Shown here in pieces: positions 20,361 through 32,586 of a DNA stretch of 64,000 nt (within the stretch, counting starts at the first letter, position 1; each line of letters opens with the position of its first letter). The translations under genes and the position numbers were made by a program. This stretch comes from Paratinospora sagittata. Its lineage: Eukaryota > Streptophyta > Magnoliopsida > Ranunculales > Menispermaceae. Under the pieces are notes generated by a model. It saw only the letters and a list, made by a program, of their open reading frames with translations, had not been told where the DNA came from and did not search any database. The stretch is taken from contig CM069598.1 of NCBI GenBank assembly GCA_035771175.1, forward strand, positions 17,701,438 to 17,765,437, in the 5' to 3' direction.

Positions 20361-22127
20361 TCTTAGATTATGTTTTCTGTATATTTGATAGTTAGAGAGG
20401 GAGATAAAGTTTGAAGAAACTCATGATCGCCGCCATTGATTGCTGACGACTGGTTTTGATGACCAAATGGGGCTGTTTTTCCCTCTTTTCTCTCTCTCTC
20501 TCTCTTCCCTTAATCACAGTTTTTGCTAATTGAGATTACAGTTCAAACCATTTGGATTACAGGTTTTAATTTCTACCATAAAATGATAAAGTATATTCTA
20601 AACTGTACAAGGAGTAAAGCATGAGAACTGGTAAAAGGTGATTTTGATGGAGGAGTTATTAAAGAAAATTTATGTTTTTTATGGATATATTTATAAGAAG
20701 TAGTAAAGGGTAGCTTAGTACACAAAGCTTCGACTGATACGCAAATCCCGCCAAAGGTTAACTTTTTTGTAACTGATTTTTGAAAAACATTAATTGAAAA
20801 ATTAGCGAAGTCGTTCGTTGCGGACATTTAATGTGCAAGTCGAGGTTAATTGGTTAATCTCGATTTGTAAGTTTTTAAAATTTAATAATCTAACATTTAC
20901 CTATTTTGATCAAATAGACCGTTAGACATCATAATGCAAGCTTACTCGTTATATCTCAACTTGGTAATGATGAAACAAGATTGCAATAAGTATACAACAA
21001 TGTGAAGCATAAGTTGAAGAGCTACATGTCATATAATTACATGCATGTACATAATGAGTAGAATCTAAATATATGAATTTTATTAGTTACAATTTTAAAT
21101 ACTTAGCGATGCAAATCGCAAACTTAAAGCGAGTTGAGTTAAAGTAGGGTGAGATGCATGAAACTTTGTATAATTAATGAAAGTTTGCATATAAGTAGTA
21201 ATTAGTTTGGAAAAGAGAAAGCTTATATACTAAGATAATTTTGTTTGTGCGTATTATTTATGTTATGAAGTTCACATAGCATATTGTATTAAAAATATAT
21301 ATCAAAAGTTAAATAATATTTTATATTCATGTGAAAATTAAGGTTATTCATTGCAAATTTTACCTAGAGATGGAGGAGGAATTGAAGTACAAAAAAGCGT
21401 GTTACTTTGCTTCCAATTGACACTTAAAAACACCTGTGTTTCTACCATTCATTTGTTGTCATAGTTAATCCAAATATGATTTTGACTTGTTTCTTCTTGT
21501 TACAACAAGTACCGCTACGCTTGAGGCATATACTTCCAAGAAGAGTATTCTGGATAGAGTGGTGTGTTGCTCAACTTAATATGCTCACAAGGATAATTAA
21601 AGGAGTGGTCATGTCAAAACTTTGCTTCGCTGTTCTCGATGTAAGTCATTTTCAATCTTTTGCCTTTTTTATTTGCTTGGATATTTACTTATAGAATGAT
21701 AGAAACACGTTAATTTTATTTGATTTCATGTAATCTAAAGTATCAAAGCATTATCACAAGTGGGGCTGTAGGTGTTGGAGAAATAGCTCTTGTAATTGAA
21801 ATTATAACAAGTCTTTTTGAGGTTAAAGGGGAATTTGAGATGTCATTATTGAATTCTAAGCTTTAAAAGAGTTTGAAACTAATTTAGAGATCTATGACAA
21901 AAATATTGAATGTATCTTTGATTTTTATTTAAATATTGATAATAATCAATTGTACTTTGTTGGACAACCTTGGTAAAAAATTTCCCATTGTTGAAGCAAG
22001 CCTCTGCATTATTTTGTTGTTGTCACCATCGTGTGCTAATCGATACGAAGATGATAAATTTTTTATGTTCAATTAAGTTTTATCTTTGGCCCCCATGTGG
22101 TAATTGATACTTACTTTTTTTATACTC
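20361..22127. other. Intergenic sequence without recognisable genes
   Basis: AT-rich sequence between the CHR4 5' end and Copia-2. Only short chance open frames are present (for example 21476-21694), with no recognisable motif or splice structure. I see nothing functional in it. Confidence 0.6.
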
Positions 22128-22286
22128 TGTCTATTAGTTGTGGTCTTGTTCTAGTATGTTCTGAGAAGAGTATTTAAGCTCTGCTCGTCTTTTATCAGAG
22201 TATTGTATTACAGTGACATTGTTCTGAATACAACTGAAACTATCTCTTCTCCATGATTTCTCTTTCTTGAACTTTGTTTCTTCTCT
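22128..22286 (+). repeat. Copia-2 5' LTR
   Basis: It begins TGTCTATTAG and runs to the primer-binding site. The segment TTGTATTACAGTGACATTG and the following roughly 70 bp recur at 33807-33894 with a few changes, which defines it as an LTR. The exact left border is inferred from TG and is less certain than the right. Confidence 0.75.
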
Positions 22287-23496
22287 TGGTATCAAAGCAC
22301 AAGTTGCTCATTAATGGCGTCGCCGGCACCGACAATTTCTAGCTCTCCGGTGACTGGTAGTATAAGTAGAATCACCTGTGATTACACCGACTTCTCCACC
22401 TGGTATCTTTACTTCTTCTTCTGGAATTCAAGTTGTTCATCCACTAAATCAGTTAATCACTATAAAGTTGGATGATACAAATCACTTGCTACGGAAACAA
22501 CAGGTATATGCATCAATCCAAGGTTATGGATTGGAAGGTTATAATCTTGGTACTCAAGAAGTACCTCCACCTTCAATTGTGTCCAAAAATGGTAATGTAG
22601 TTCTTAATCCTGCTTTTGTCTCTCATCAAAGTCAAGATCGGCTACTAGTACCATGGCTTCTATCCTCGATCAGTCCTAGTTTCCTTCCATAGGTATTTGG
22701 TTGTGAAACTGCATTTGATGTTTGGTCTGCTATTAATCAATACTTCTTTTCTCATTCTACTACAAATGTGATGCAATGTAAGTACCAAATTCAAATAAAG
22801 AAGAAGGGAAATCTTTCTATGAAGGAGTATCTACTTGTAATGAAAACATTTTTTGATGCTTTGGCTGCCTCTGGAAATCGAATGACTGAAATAGACCAGA
22901 TCCTAACCATTCTTACTGGTCTAGGTAGTGAATATGAGGCTATTACTGCTGTGATTATTTCAAGCAGAGAACCTTACAATCTTAGAGTTGTGCATGCATT
23001 ATTATTAACCTCTGAAACTCGTCTTCAACAATCTTTACCTACTGTACCTGATACTCCATTAGTTGCAAATCTTGCATCTCACACTCGTGGTCTTGGATTT
23101 AATATCCGGCATCAACATGGAGGTAGAAATTTCAATTATGGTGGAAGAGGCCGAGGCCGAGGAAGATCTAATAAGCCTAGATATCAGTTATGTGGAAAAC
23201 AAGGCCACACGGTACACAAATGTTATTATAGGTTTGATGTATCTTTTGGTGGAAATGGTTCTAGTTATACTTCTCCTCAGTCTAATGATTCTGCTTCAGT
23301 TGCTTCTTCGTCTATAAGTCAGGTTCACAAAGGCACTCCAGCTCCTCCAATGCCTGCATTGTTGGCAACTCTAGATGTTCTTCAAAATGATTGTTGGTAT
23401 CCGGACTCTGGAGCAACAAATCATCTCACAAATGATTTCAACAGTTTCTCTTTTGGTGCTGAATATCAAGGACATAACAAGATTTAGATGGGGAAT

Positions 23497-23628
23497 GGCA
23501 CAGGTTTGGACATTCACCATGTTGGCCATTCTTCTTTCAATTCCTTATCTAAATCCAGAGAAGGCACAGGTTTGGACATTCACCATGTTGGCCATTCTTC
23601 TTTCAATTCCTTATCTAAATCCAGAGAA
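23497..23628 (+). repeat. Perfect 66-bp in-frame tandem duplication in Copia-2 pol
   Basis: Copy 1 is 23497-23562 and copy 2 is 23563-23628. Both start GGCACAGGTTTGGACATTCA and are identical base for base. The unit is 22 codons and sits just after the protease domain, in a segment otherwise typical of the family in single copy. Confidence 0.95.
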
Positions 23629-25472
23629 TTGTGCCTTAAAAATCTGCTACATGTTCCATTGACAACCAAGAACCTGCTAAGTGTTTCTCAATTTAGTCAA
23701 GATAATGGAGCCTTTTTTGAGTTTCACTCTAACTATTGTCTTGTGAAGGATCTCACTTCCAAGGAGGTTCTACTTCGAGGGAGAATGCTTGATGGTCTCT
23801 ATCAAGTTGATCTTTCAACCATTCAACACCAATCTAATACAACAATAACTTCTTATTCTGCTTTACTTTTTCTCAAGTTCATAATTCTGATGACAGTCAT
23901 GTACGTGCTAGCAGTAGATTGCTTCCTATTGTTGACGTGTGGCATAAACAACTTGGGCATCCATCCCCCAAGGTTGTGTCTCAGGTGTTAACACAGTGTA
24001 ACATCTCATTTCAAAAGAATAAGATTCCATTTGTGTGTTCAACATGTAATCTTGGAAAAAGTCATAAACTACCATTTCCTAAGTCTGATACGACATATTC
24101 AGCACCATTACAGTTAGTTGAAGCTAATGTTTGGGGTCCCTTCCCCATTTCTACTTCTTAAGGATACAGATTTTATGTTAGTTTTGTCGATGCCTTTTCT
24201 ATATTCACATGGCTTTATTTCTAAGGAAAAAGTCAGATGTTGCTTCAACATTTCTTCATTTCAAGGCTCAGGCTGAATTACAGTTAAACACTAAGATCAA
24301 GATGTTTCAAACTGGTGGAGGGGGAGAGTTTTGTGCTTTAACTCAAATCCTAAGTTTAAGTGGTATTGTTCATAGAAAGTCATGTCCCAACACATCCGAG
24401 CACAATGGAATTGTTGAGAGGAAACACAGGCATGTTGTCGAAGTAGGTCTGACTTTACTTGTTCAGACTTCTCTACCTTTCTCATTTTGGGCCGAGGCTT
24501 TCTCATTTGCAATACACCTCATCAATAAGCTTCCCACTCCCACTCTCCATCACAAATCTCCATTTGAAACTTTATTTCACAATAAGCCCGATTATCTATC
24601 TCTAAAGGTGTTTGGATGTCTTTGCTTTCCTTACCTCAGACCTTATGCAATACATAAGTTTGATTTTTTATCATTGTCTTGCACTTTTCTTGGCTACAAT
24701 TCTGCTAAAAAAGGCTACAAGTGTTTAGCACCAGATGGCAAGATCTATATGTCTCGACATGTTACATTTGATAAGCACACTTTTCCATTTCCTCAACATA
24801 AGTCCTCTCCCTGTTTACACACTGATCACTTTACTGTGTTTGCTCCTGCTATACCGTTAGTAATTCAATTTCAGCCTTCATCATCCATTCAATCTCATAC
24901 ATCTACTGCAAACTCAACAAACACTGATCAACATAATGCCTCTCCTTCTCCTGGTTCTTCTAGTTTTCCTGATTCAGCTGATTCCCCTGTTATACCTAAG
25001 TCACCTACTTCTCAATTGGTTTTCAATGAAGCAATCGACTGCATTTTACCTAACCCTTCTGTTTCAAACACTCATGGTATGATCACCAGGGCAAAACATG
25101 GTATTTTCAAGCCAAACAAGATGTACACCTACGATTCTGTTCTATATTTACATGAACCATCTGATGTCAAAGAAGCAATCTAGGATTCAAATTGAAAAGT
25201 TACGATGGATGATGAATATAGGGCTTTACTTAAGAATAAAACATGGCCATTAGTGTCATTACCTAATGATAGACACACAGTAGGCTGCAAGTGGATATTC
25301 AAACTTAAGAAAAACCTTGATGGATCCATTGCTAGTTACAAAGCAAGATTAGTGGCTAAGGGCTACTTACAACAAGCTAGGTTCAATTTTAATGAGACGT
25401 TTAGTCCAATGGCTAAACATGCTACAATTCGTGTAGTTCTCCTTATTGCTTTGGCAAATGGTTGGCTAATCA

Positions 25473-27170
25473 TGTTGGTCCTGATATGTCCAAGAGGGGG
25501 GGTGATTTGGACAACGAAACAGATATGCCTTTTTAATAAAATAATATACAAATAAAGCAATGTAGTATAAGTTGATGAACAGAGACAGAAAAATATCAGA
25601 TAAGTAGTACAGTGCACACAAATTTAGAGTGGTTCGGCTCCTACCTACCTCAACTACCTAATCTCCCCGATTAGGATTTTGTGCAAACTCCACTATTGAA
25701 TCTCTTACATGTGAGGATCAAACCGTTACACCTTTTCTCAGCTTCATGGGTGTGAGAAAAATTGTTATACACTTGAGCAGCACTTGCTCAACCACAATGA
25801 CAAACACAGTCACTTTTACAAACTGAATACGAGTTTGAGAACTTGATTCTCTTACCAAGAATAAAAAAATACTTACAAAGCAATTTATGAACCTCAGACC
25901 AACACTAATTCAGCTATGAATGTATGATAAAGCTCTACTGAAAGTGTGAGGTAGATTGCTTCTCTTTCCTTCAATAGATTTGTAAGATATGCGAAGTTGA
26001 ATCGATAAATCCAGAAGGTGATTGTAAATAAGAGTATTTCCATAAGATTATCAAGAGTTTTTGCAGCAAGAAAATGATTAGCTAACTTTCAAAACTTTAT
26101 GCTCAAAGAACAAAATTCTATATCTTTGTTTCAACGGTTCAAAGAGCTATTTATAAAATACGCTCAGATTTGATTCTAAAAATGTTTTGGCACTCGTTTT
26201 GAATTTCAAATCAAATAGTCAAATTGTTTCATCAAAATGTGTATGTTCAAACTATTCAAGAAAACCTGAAGCATCTGCGCTATCACAAGAATAGAAGGTT
26301 CTAGAAACAACACAGATTAACAGTCTTTTCAAAACTTTTGTTAGTGTCGCATTTAGCGCCCTGAATCCCACTGTTATGAAAAATGGACTTTTTGTCAACT
26401 TCTTCTGGAAGGGCGCTAATGCTACATTAGCGTCCTGATGGGTTTGTATTTCGAAAACCTATAAGTTCAGGGAGGGCGCTAATACTCAATCAGTGTTCTG
26501 ATGGCAACTGTTGGTTTTTCTAGGTTGGTTCGATGAGGACGCTAATACTCAATCAGCTTCCTGATTTGAACGATGAACATTTTAACCCCAAAACCATCAG
26601 GGCCCTGATGGTCCATCAGCTTCCTGTAGTGTTGGCTTGATATTAAGTGACTAGCCACTGCATAAGCGTCTTGATGTCCCATCAGCGTCATGAAAGACAC
26701 TGAAAAATAGTTTTCTTGAAAATTGATTTTTCCAAAACTCGATCAAATCAAATTAACACTTAAGCTTTTTGGATCAAACCAAACATTTGGAAATCATTGG
26801 TCCAAAGATGAGTCAATTTTTCTTGGAATTGAATAGATTAAACTCATTTTCTATGAGATAGAAAATCTTTTGAAAAACTAATGAGAAATCATGGAAAATT
26901 CATGAAGTGAATGATTTGCTGAATCAAATAATGGTTGACATTCTATAGTCTTTAATCATTCTTATAACATAACATTTAATTCCTGAATATACATATAAAT
27001 ATATATATATATATGGTCTTCATCTTGATCACGAGCTTGACTTCCTTTCCACCATGCTTTGAGTGAAGTGTCAATGCATCATCATGTATTCAATATACAT
27101 AGGAATGTGGTTTGTTAATCATCAAAATATTTTCTCTCATATACGAGACATGAGGGTTATTGGAATAACA
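25473..27170 (+). mobile_element. Solo LTR (1698 bp) inserted in Copia-2 reverse transcriptase
   Basis: It starts TGTTGGTCC, ends GGAATAACA, and is flanked by a perfect 5-bp duplication AATCA (25468-25472 and 27171-27175). Removing the insert and one copy of AATCA restores the continuous reverse-transcriptase frame of Copia-2 across the junction. It has no internal coding region, so it is a solo LTR left by LTR-LTR recombination. The length and the GTCCAAGAGGGGG block near the start suggest a SIRE/Maximus-type copia LTR; that assignment is by memory of the family, not by alignment. A TATAAAA box lies near 26150 on the plus strand. Confidence 0.92.
26335..26700. repeat. Array of degenerate GCGCTAAT / ATCAGCGTCCTGAT modules in the solo LTR
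   Basis: At least five partial repeats of a module containing TTAGCGCC or GCGCTAAT and CAGC(T/G)T(C)CTGAT follow one another. Each half is partly complementary to the next, so the region can fold into several short hairpins. Confidence 0.7.
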
Positions 27171-27304
27171 AATCAAACAATTAGATGTCAACAATGCTTT
27201 TCTGAATGGGGACCTTCAAGAAAAGGTGTGCATGGATCAGCTATACGGGTTTGTTCAAGAACATGAAGAGCAAAACTTAGTTTGTAAGTTGCATAAGGCA
27301 TTAT

Positions 27305-27655
27305 TGTTATGCGAAATCATGGTAAAGCATGAAAGAAAAATAAGACAACAATATTTAACGTGGTTCGGCAAATTGCCTACGTCCACGGGAGGCAGCAAAC
27401 TTGTATTACTTCACCCTTAGGTAGATCTTACAGATTAGATCTCTTGAATTAGATCTCTCTGAATAGATCTCAGGAATGAATTTCAAGAATGAAGTTAGGC
27501 TCTAGGAGTATTCAGGGGTATTTTTGTAATTATAAATATATAATATAATATATATTTAATATTATAATAATACCCTTTCGGCGCACTTGCAGCAGCCCAA
27601 TTTTCCGCCACCCTTATCTGCCACCCTTGTCTGCCACATGGGGGTGGTCCCCACA
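27305..27655 (-). repeat. Copia-3 3' LTR (shortened)
   Basis: It starts TGTTATGCG and ends CCCCACA. Compared with 32587-32978 it lacks a 6-bp TTTATA-containing stretch that forms the TATA box and about 34 bp that contain a hairpin; the second loss sits between GCA microhomologies near 27595. Confidence 0.95.
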
Positions 27656-27762
27656 AATCTCCACCTCCACCTCATGTGGAACAGGACTCCTCCACACTTG
27701 CAATCTCTTTACAGATAGCAAGCTTCATTCAAAAAAAACGGTTGCTGCCTCCATTAGTGCCC

Positions 27763-30700
27763 TTAGGCACTCCAACCTCGTGAGATATTGATCAAGTCCA
27801 AACAATGTTGGAACTTGATCCCTGTAACCACCTTTGTAAGCATATTTGTGGGGTTATCTGCAGTCTTGATCTTTTGCAGAAGAATACTCCCTTCTTCTAC
27901 TATTTCTCGAACAAAATGAAAACGAACATCAATATGCTTCGTTCGACTGTGATGAACTTGGTTCTTTGCCAAACAAATGACACTCTGGCTGTCGCAAAAA
28001 ACTTCAACATTCTTCTGAACAATTCCCAAGTCTTTAGTCAATCCATGAAGCCGGATTGCTTCCTTAAAAGCTTCTGTTACTGCCATGTACTCTGCCTCTG
28101 TAGTAGACAAAGCAACTGTTGACTGTAGAGTTGATCTCCAACTCACTGGTCCTCCTGCTATAGTGAAAACATAACCAGTAGTAGATCTGCGCTTGTCAAG
28201 ATCTCCAGCATAGTCCAAATCCACATATCCGACTAGATGCTCACAACTTTTCTTATCTCTCTCGAACTTTAAACCAATATCCACAATACCATGAATATAC
28301 CGTAGAATCCACTTCACTGCTTGCCAGTGACCTTTACCGGGGTTGTGCATGTAACGACTTACCATACTTACAGCATGTGAAATGTCAGGTCTGGTACACA
28401 CCATAGCATACATCAAGGCACCAACTGCATTTGCATATGGAATGTTCTCCATTTGCTTCTTCTTATCTTCAGAATTTGGTGACATTGATGAACATAGCTT
28501 GAAATGTGGTGCCAATGGTGTGCTCACAGGTTTTGTGTCATTGCTAATGCCAAAAGTTTGAAGAATTTTCTTCAAATACTGAGTCTGAGTCAAACAGATT
28601 GTGTTTTTGGCCCTGTCTCGAGTTATCTCCATCCCGAGAATTTTTCTGGCCTCTCCAAGATCCTTCATTTCAAACTCTGAGCTTGTTGATCTCCACCTTG
28701 CTTTTAGATGCGATTAACATATCATCTACATATAAAAGCAAGTAGATAAATGTATCATCTTGAAGTTTGTATTAGTAGACACAATGATCAAACTGACTCC
28801 GGGTATATTTTTGCCCTTGGATGAAGCTGTCAAATCGTTTGTACCACTGTCTCGGTGACTGCTTCAGGCCATACAATGACTTGCTCAACTTGCAAGCCCA
28901 ATTCTCTCTACCTGGTACTTTGAATCCATCTGGTTGAGACATATATATCTCCTCGTCCAAATTACCATGCAGAAAAGCAGTTTTGACATCGAGTTGGGCT
29001 AACTCGAGATCAAACCGTGCAACCAAAGCCAATAATGTCTGAATTGACGAATGTTTAACAACAGGTGAGAATATCTCATTGTAGTCAATTCCTTCCCTAT
29101 GAGCGTAGCCTTTTGCTACCAGTCTGGCTTTGTATATGATACCATTTGTGCTGGGAGAGCCTTCCTTCTTAGCGAAAACCCATTTGCAGCCAATTGGTTT
29201 TTTTCCTTTCGAAAGTGGAACCAACTTCCAAGTCTGATTTTGATTGAGTGATGTCATCTCCTCATTCATTGCCATTTTCCACTTATCACTTTCCATACTC
29301 TGACTAACATCTTTGTAATTGTATGGAATATCATCTCCGGTGACTGGAAATGCATATGCAACCATGTCAGTGTACCGAGCAGGTTTGCGGATTTCTCTTC
29401 TTGATCGACTGGTGGCAATTGATTCTGGTTGTTAACTGATGTCTTGTCCTGAAGCCTCCACCTCAACTGAGATTTCCTCCTCGTGTTTTTCAGGATGGTT
29501 GGATATCTTTACTGACTTGCCAGGAGTTACTGGAATATCTAACTCCACCTGCTGATGCAAATCTGGATCTTGATTTTCTTTATCAGAAACTGTATGCTTT
29601 AACATCACAGATTCGTCAAAAGTTACATCTCGACTTTGTACAATCTTCTTTGACTCAGGGTTCCATAGTCGAAAAGCCTTAACTCCTTCACTAAAGCCCA
29701 TGAAAATCGCTTTCTTGGACCTAGGATCCAGTTTGGATTCCTTCACATGGAAATATGCAGTGCATCCAAAAATGCGCAGAGAATTATAATCTGAAACGGG
29801 TTGTCCAGACCATACCTCATTGGGAGTTTTGCCATCTAGTGTTGTTGCAGAAAGTCTATTAATGATATGAGAGGCATATGAAAAAGCTTCAACCCAAAAT
29901 GCCTTGCTCAGTTCAGAATGAGATAACATGCAACGAACTTTATTTACCAAAATACGATTCATGCGTTCAGCAACACCGTTTTGTTGTGGCGTGCCTAGGA
30001 CTGTGAAATGTCTGACAATCCCTTCATTCTCACAAATTTTCTGAAATGGGTCTGACTTGTATTCTCCTCTATTATCAGATCTGAGCCTCTTAATCTTCCT
30101 TCCCATTTGGGTTTCTACCATTTTCTTCCATATAAGAAAGATATCGAGCACTTCATCTTTATGCTTGATGGTATAAACCCAAACATAGCGTGAGAAATCA
30201 TCAATGAAAGTAACAAACCAACGTTTACCTCCCAATGAAGCATTTTGAGAGGGTCCCCAAACGTCGGTATGAACATAATCCAATGTTCCTTTTGTGCGGT
30301 GGATTGCAGTTCCAAACTTGACTCTCGTCTGCTTGCCTAAGATACAGTGCTCGCAGAAGTCAAGTTTCCAGGTCTTTGCACCTTTCAGAGAACCTTGCTT
30401 TATCAAGGTTTGAAGAGCCTTCTCTCCAACATGTCCGAGCCGCATGTGCCAAAGTCGGGAAGTGTCCGATGAAACATCATTAAAACTGGTGCAAGCTGAG
30501 ACATTTCCGATTACTGTGTGTCCGTCAAGGAAATAAAGATTTCCTTTCTGAGTACCCTTCATGGCCAAGAGCGCTCCACGTACAACCTTCAGAACTCCAC
30601 CTTCAATGGTTACCTTATAACCGCTGGAATCAAGGACTCCTAGTGATATCATATTTTTCTTCAGATCTGGGACATATCTGACGTCCGTGAGCCGTCTTGT

Positions 30701-31695
30701 TATACCGTCATGCATCTTTAGGCGTATAGTTCTAATACCTTTGTTTGGCAGGTATTGTTGTTGCCCATGAGCACGACTCCTCCATCGAACTCATCCAATT
30801 TTGTGAACCAATGTCGATTTGGACACATATGATAGGAACATCCATAATCTAATATCCATCTATCAGACTGATTGTCTATAGATGAAACTGAGAATGCAGA
30901 ATCTTTTTCAGCCTTCTGTGCCACATTGGCATCTGTTTTGCCCTTATTTGGACAATCTTTCTTTCAGTGCCCCTTTTGGTGACAATAGACACATTCATCA
31001 TTTGCAAGACGTTGACGTGATGACGGTCTTTTTGACTTTGAGCAAGATCGCCCTCGCCCACTAGATCTATCAGATTTGTTGTTAGCCCTGCCTCTGGATA
31101 CCGTCAAGGCTTCTGGTGATGCTTCCTTGTTATCGAGCTGGTCCTTCCTTCGATACTCGTTGTTCACCAAAGCATTTGAAACATCACGGAATTTAACATC
31201 ATCTTTACCATATAGCAAAGTTGTTGTTAAATGTTTATAACTTTCAGGCAAAGAGTTTAACAACAATAGTGCCTTATCCTCATCAAAAATTTCAACATCA
31301 AGATTCTGTAGATCAGTGAGAATCTTGTTGAAATTATCAAGATGCTCAATCATGAGAGTACCTTTCTTGTACTGAAAACGAAAGAGTTTTTTCTTCAGGT
31401 AGAGTCGGTTCTCTACGCTTTTCGTCATGTACTTGTCCTCCAATTTCTTTCAGAGACTTGTTGCCATAGTCTCTTTCATGACAAAGTACTTCTGATCTTT
31501 TGCTAAACAGAGTCTGATTGTTCCACAAGCTTGACGATTTACAAAATTCCAATCATCATCGGAAATATCCTTGGGCTTGGTTTTCAAGGCGATATGTGAT
31601 CCTTCCCGGAATAATAGATCTTGAACTTCGCATTGTCACATGCCAAAGTTGTTGGTGCCGTTGAATTTCTCCACCGCGAACTTTGGGTTGGACAT
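27763..31695 (-). pseudogene. Copia-3 gag-pol remnant
   Basis: Gag probably starts at the Met at 31695-31693. It is interrupted by TGA codons at 31636-31638, 31450-31452 and 30964-30966, each where the family has Trp (the last inside the zinc knuckle, CVYCHQKGH then stop). The protease active site reads LDYG instead of the DSG triad. Integrase is a long intact frame 30715-29432 with HMRLGH, the C-X2-C pair, VHTDVWGP, SDNRGEY and QQNGVAERMNR. Reverse transcriptase is 29365-28772 (LDVKTAFLHGNLDEE, LYGLKQSPRQW). A TAA and a small deletion disrupt the frame around the still readable LLLYVDDMLIA. RNase H is 28668-27763 (STTEAEYMA, HIDVRFHFVRE). TWKLVPLSKGKKPIGCKWVF is Tnt1/Tork-like. Confidence 0.93.
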
Positions 31696-31999
31696 CGAAC
31701 TTCTTTGCCAAGGCCTGCTTGTGGTGGGATTTCCTCCGCCATTAAGACCGAAGATATGTATGACGCCGAAAAGTGCTTTAAAAATGATAAACGACTCCAA
31801 CTAAGCTATATCAATAACTTAGGAGCTGAATCTACAGAAAATGATCACACGGTTGCGTCCGGAACGGTCGAAAATGGTGGAAACAAGTCTGACTTTGCTG
31901 AAATCAGACGAAAAATGAGTCCGATATGGTTGGTCAACCGAAAATGGATTCGGTCAACTGCGGGCCGAAACGGGCTGGGGGTTGATGCACAGTATCGGA

Positions 32000-32345
32000 C
32001 CGAAACGGCTGGGCCGGGTGAACAGCGCAGGGCCGAACGGCTGGGCTGAGATGAACAGTGCGGACCGAGGGCTGGGACCGGGGGATGAACAGAGCAGATT
32101 GAGTGGGTTGGGCCGGGGGATGAACAGTGCGGACTGAGTGGGCTGGGCCGGAGGAACAGTTCTGGACCAAAACAGCTGGGCAGGTGAACAGCGCGGGTCA
32201 AACGGTTGGACCGAGATGAACAGTGCAGACCGAGTGGGCTAGACCGCGGATGAACAATGCGGACTGAGTGGGCTGGACCGGATGAACAGCGTCGGATCTG
32301 GGTCGAATCCTTGGGTCGGATCCGGGTCAGAATAGTGTCGGATGA
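32000..32345. repeat. GC-rich degenerate tandem repeats in the Copia-3 leader
   Basis: About nine copies of a 30-40 bp unit built on GATGAACAGTGCGGACCGAG followed by TGGGCTGGGCCGG occupy the untranslated leader between the 5' LTR and Gag. Copies differ by small indels. On the minus strand they create low-complexity open frames (31845-32201, 31934-32170) that I do not regard as genes. Confidence 0.8.
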
Positions 32346-32570
32346 ACAGTGTCGGCAAACGGTGTACAGGGATCAAACTTTGATCGGCTCTTGAGAACTC
32401 GTTTCTTGTCCGTTTTTCTCATCGTTTATTGCGTTGGACTCCTGAAAACAAGAGCTACCTCCACGGGTGATCAGAAAACAGTTCCGATCACTTTTACAAA
32501 ATCTCAAGAATTTTGATGCTGTCTCGAAAAATTCGACAGAGGGTTTATTTTTCTTCCAAAGCTTAACCTT

Positions 32571-32583
32571 GGCTCTGATACCA
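32571..32583 (-). other. Copia-3 primer-binding site
   Basis: The minus strand reads TGGTATCAGAGCC, complementary to the 3' end of initiator methionine tRNA, three bases inside the 5' LTR. Confidence 0.93.
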
Positions 32584-32586
32584 ATT

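Noticed and set aside
31845..32201. Pro/Ser-rich minus-strand frames in the Copia-3 leader
   Set aside because: They are translations of the GC-rich tandem repeat and precede the real Gag start.
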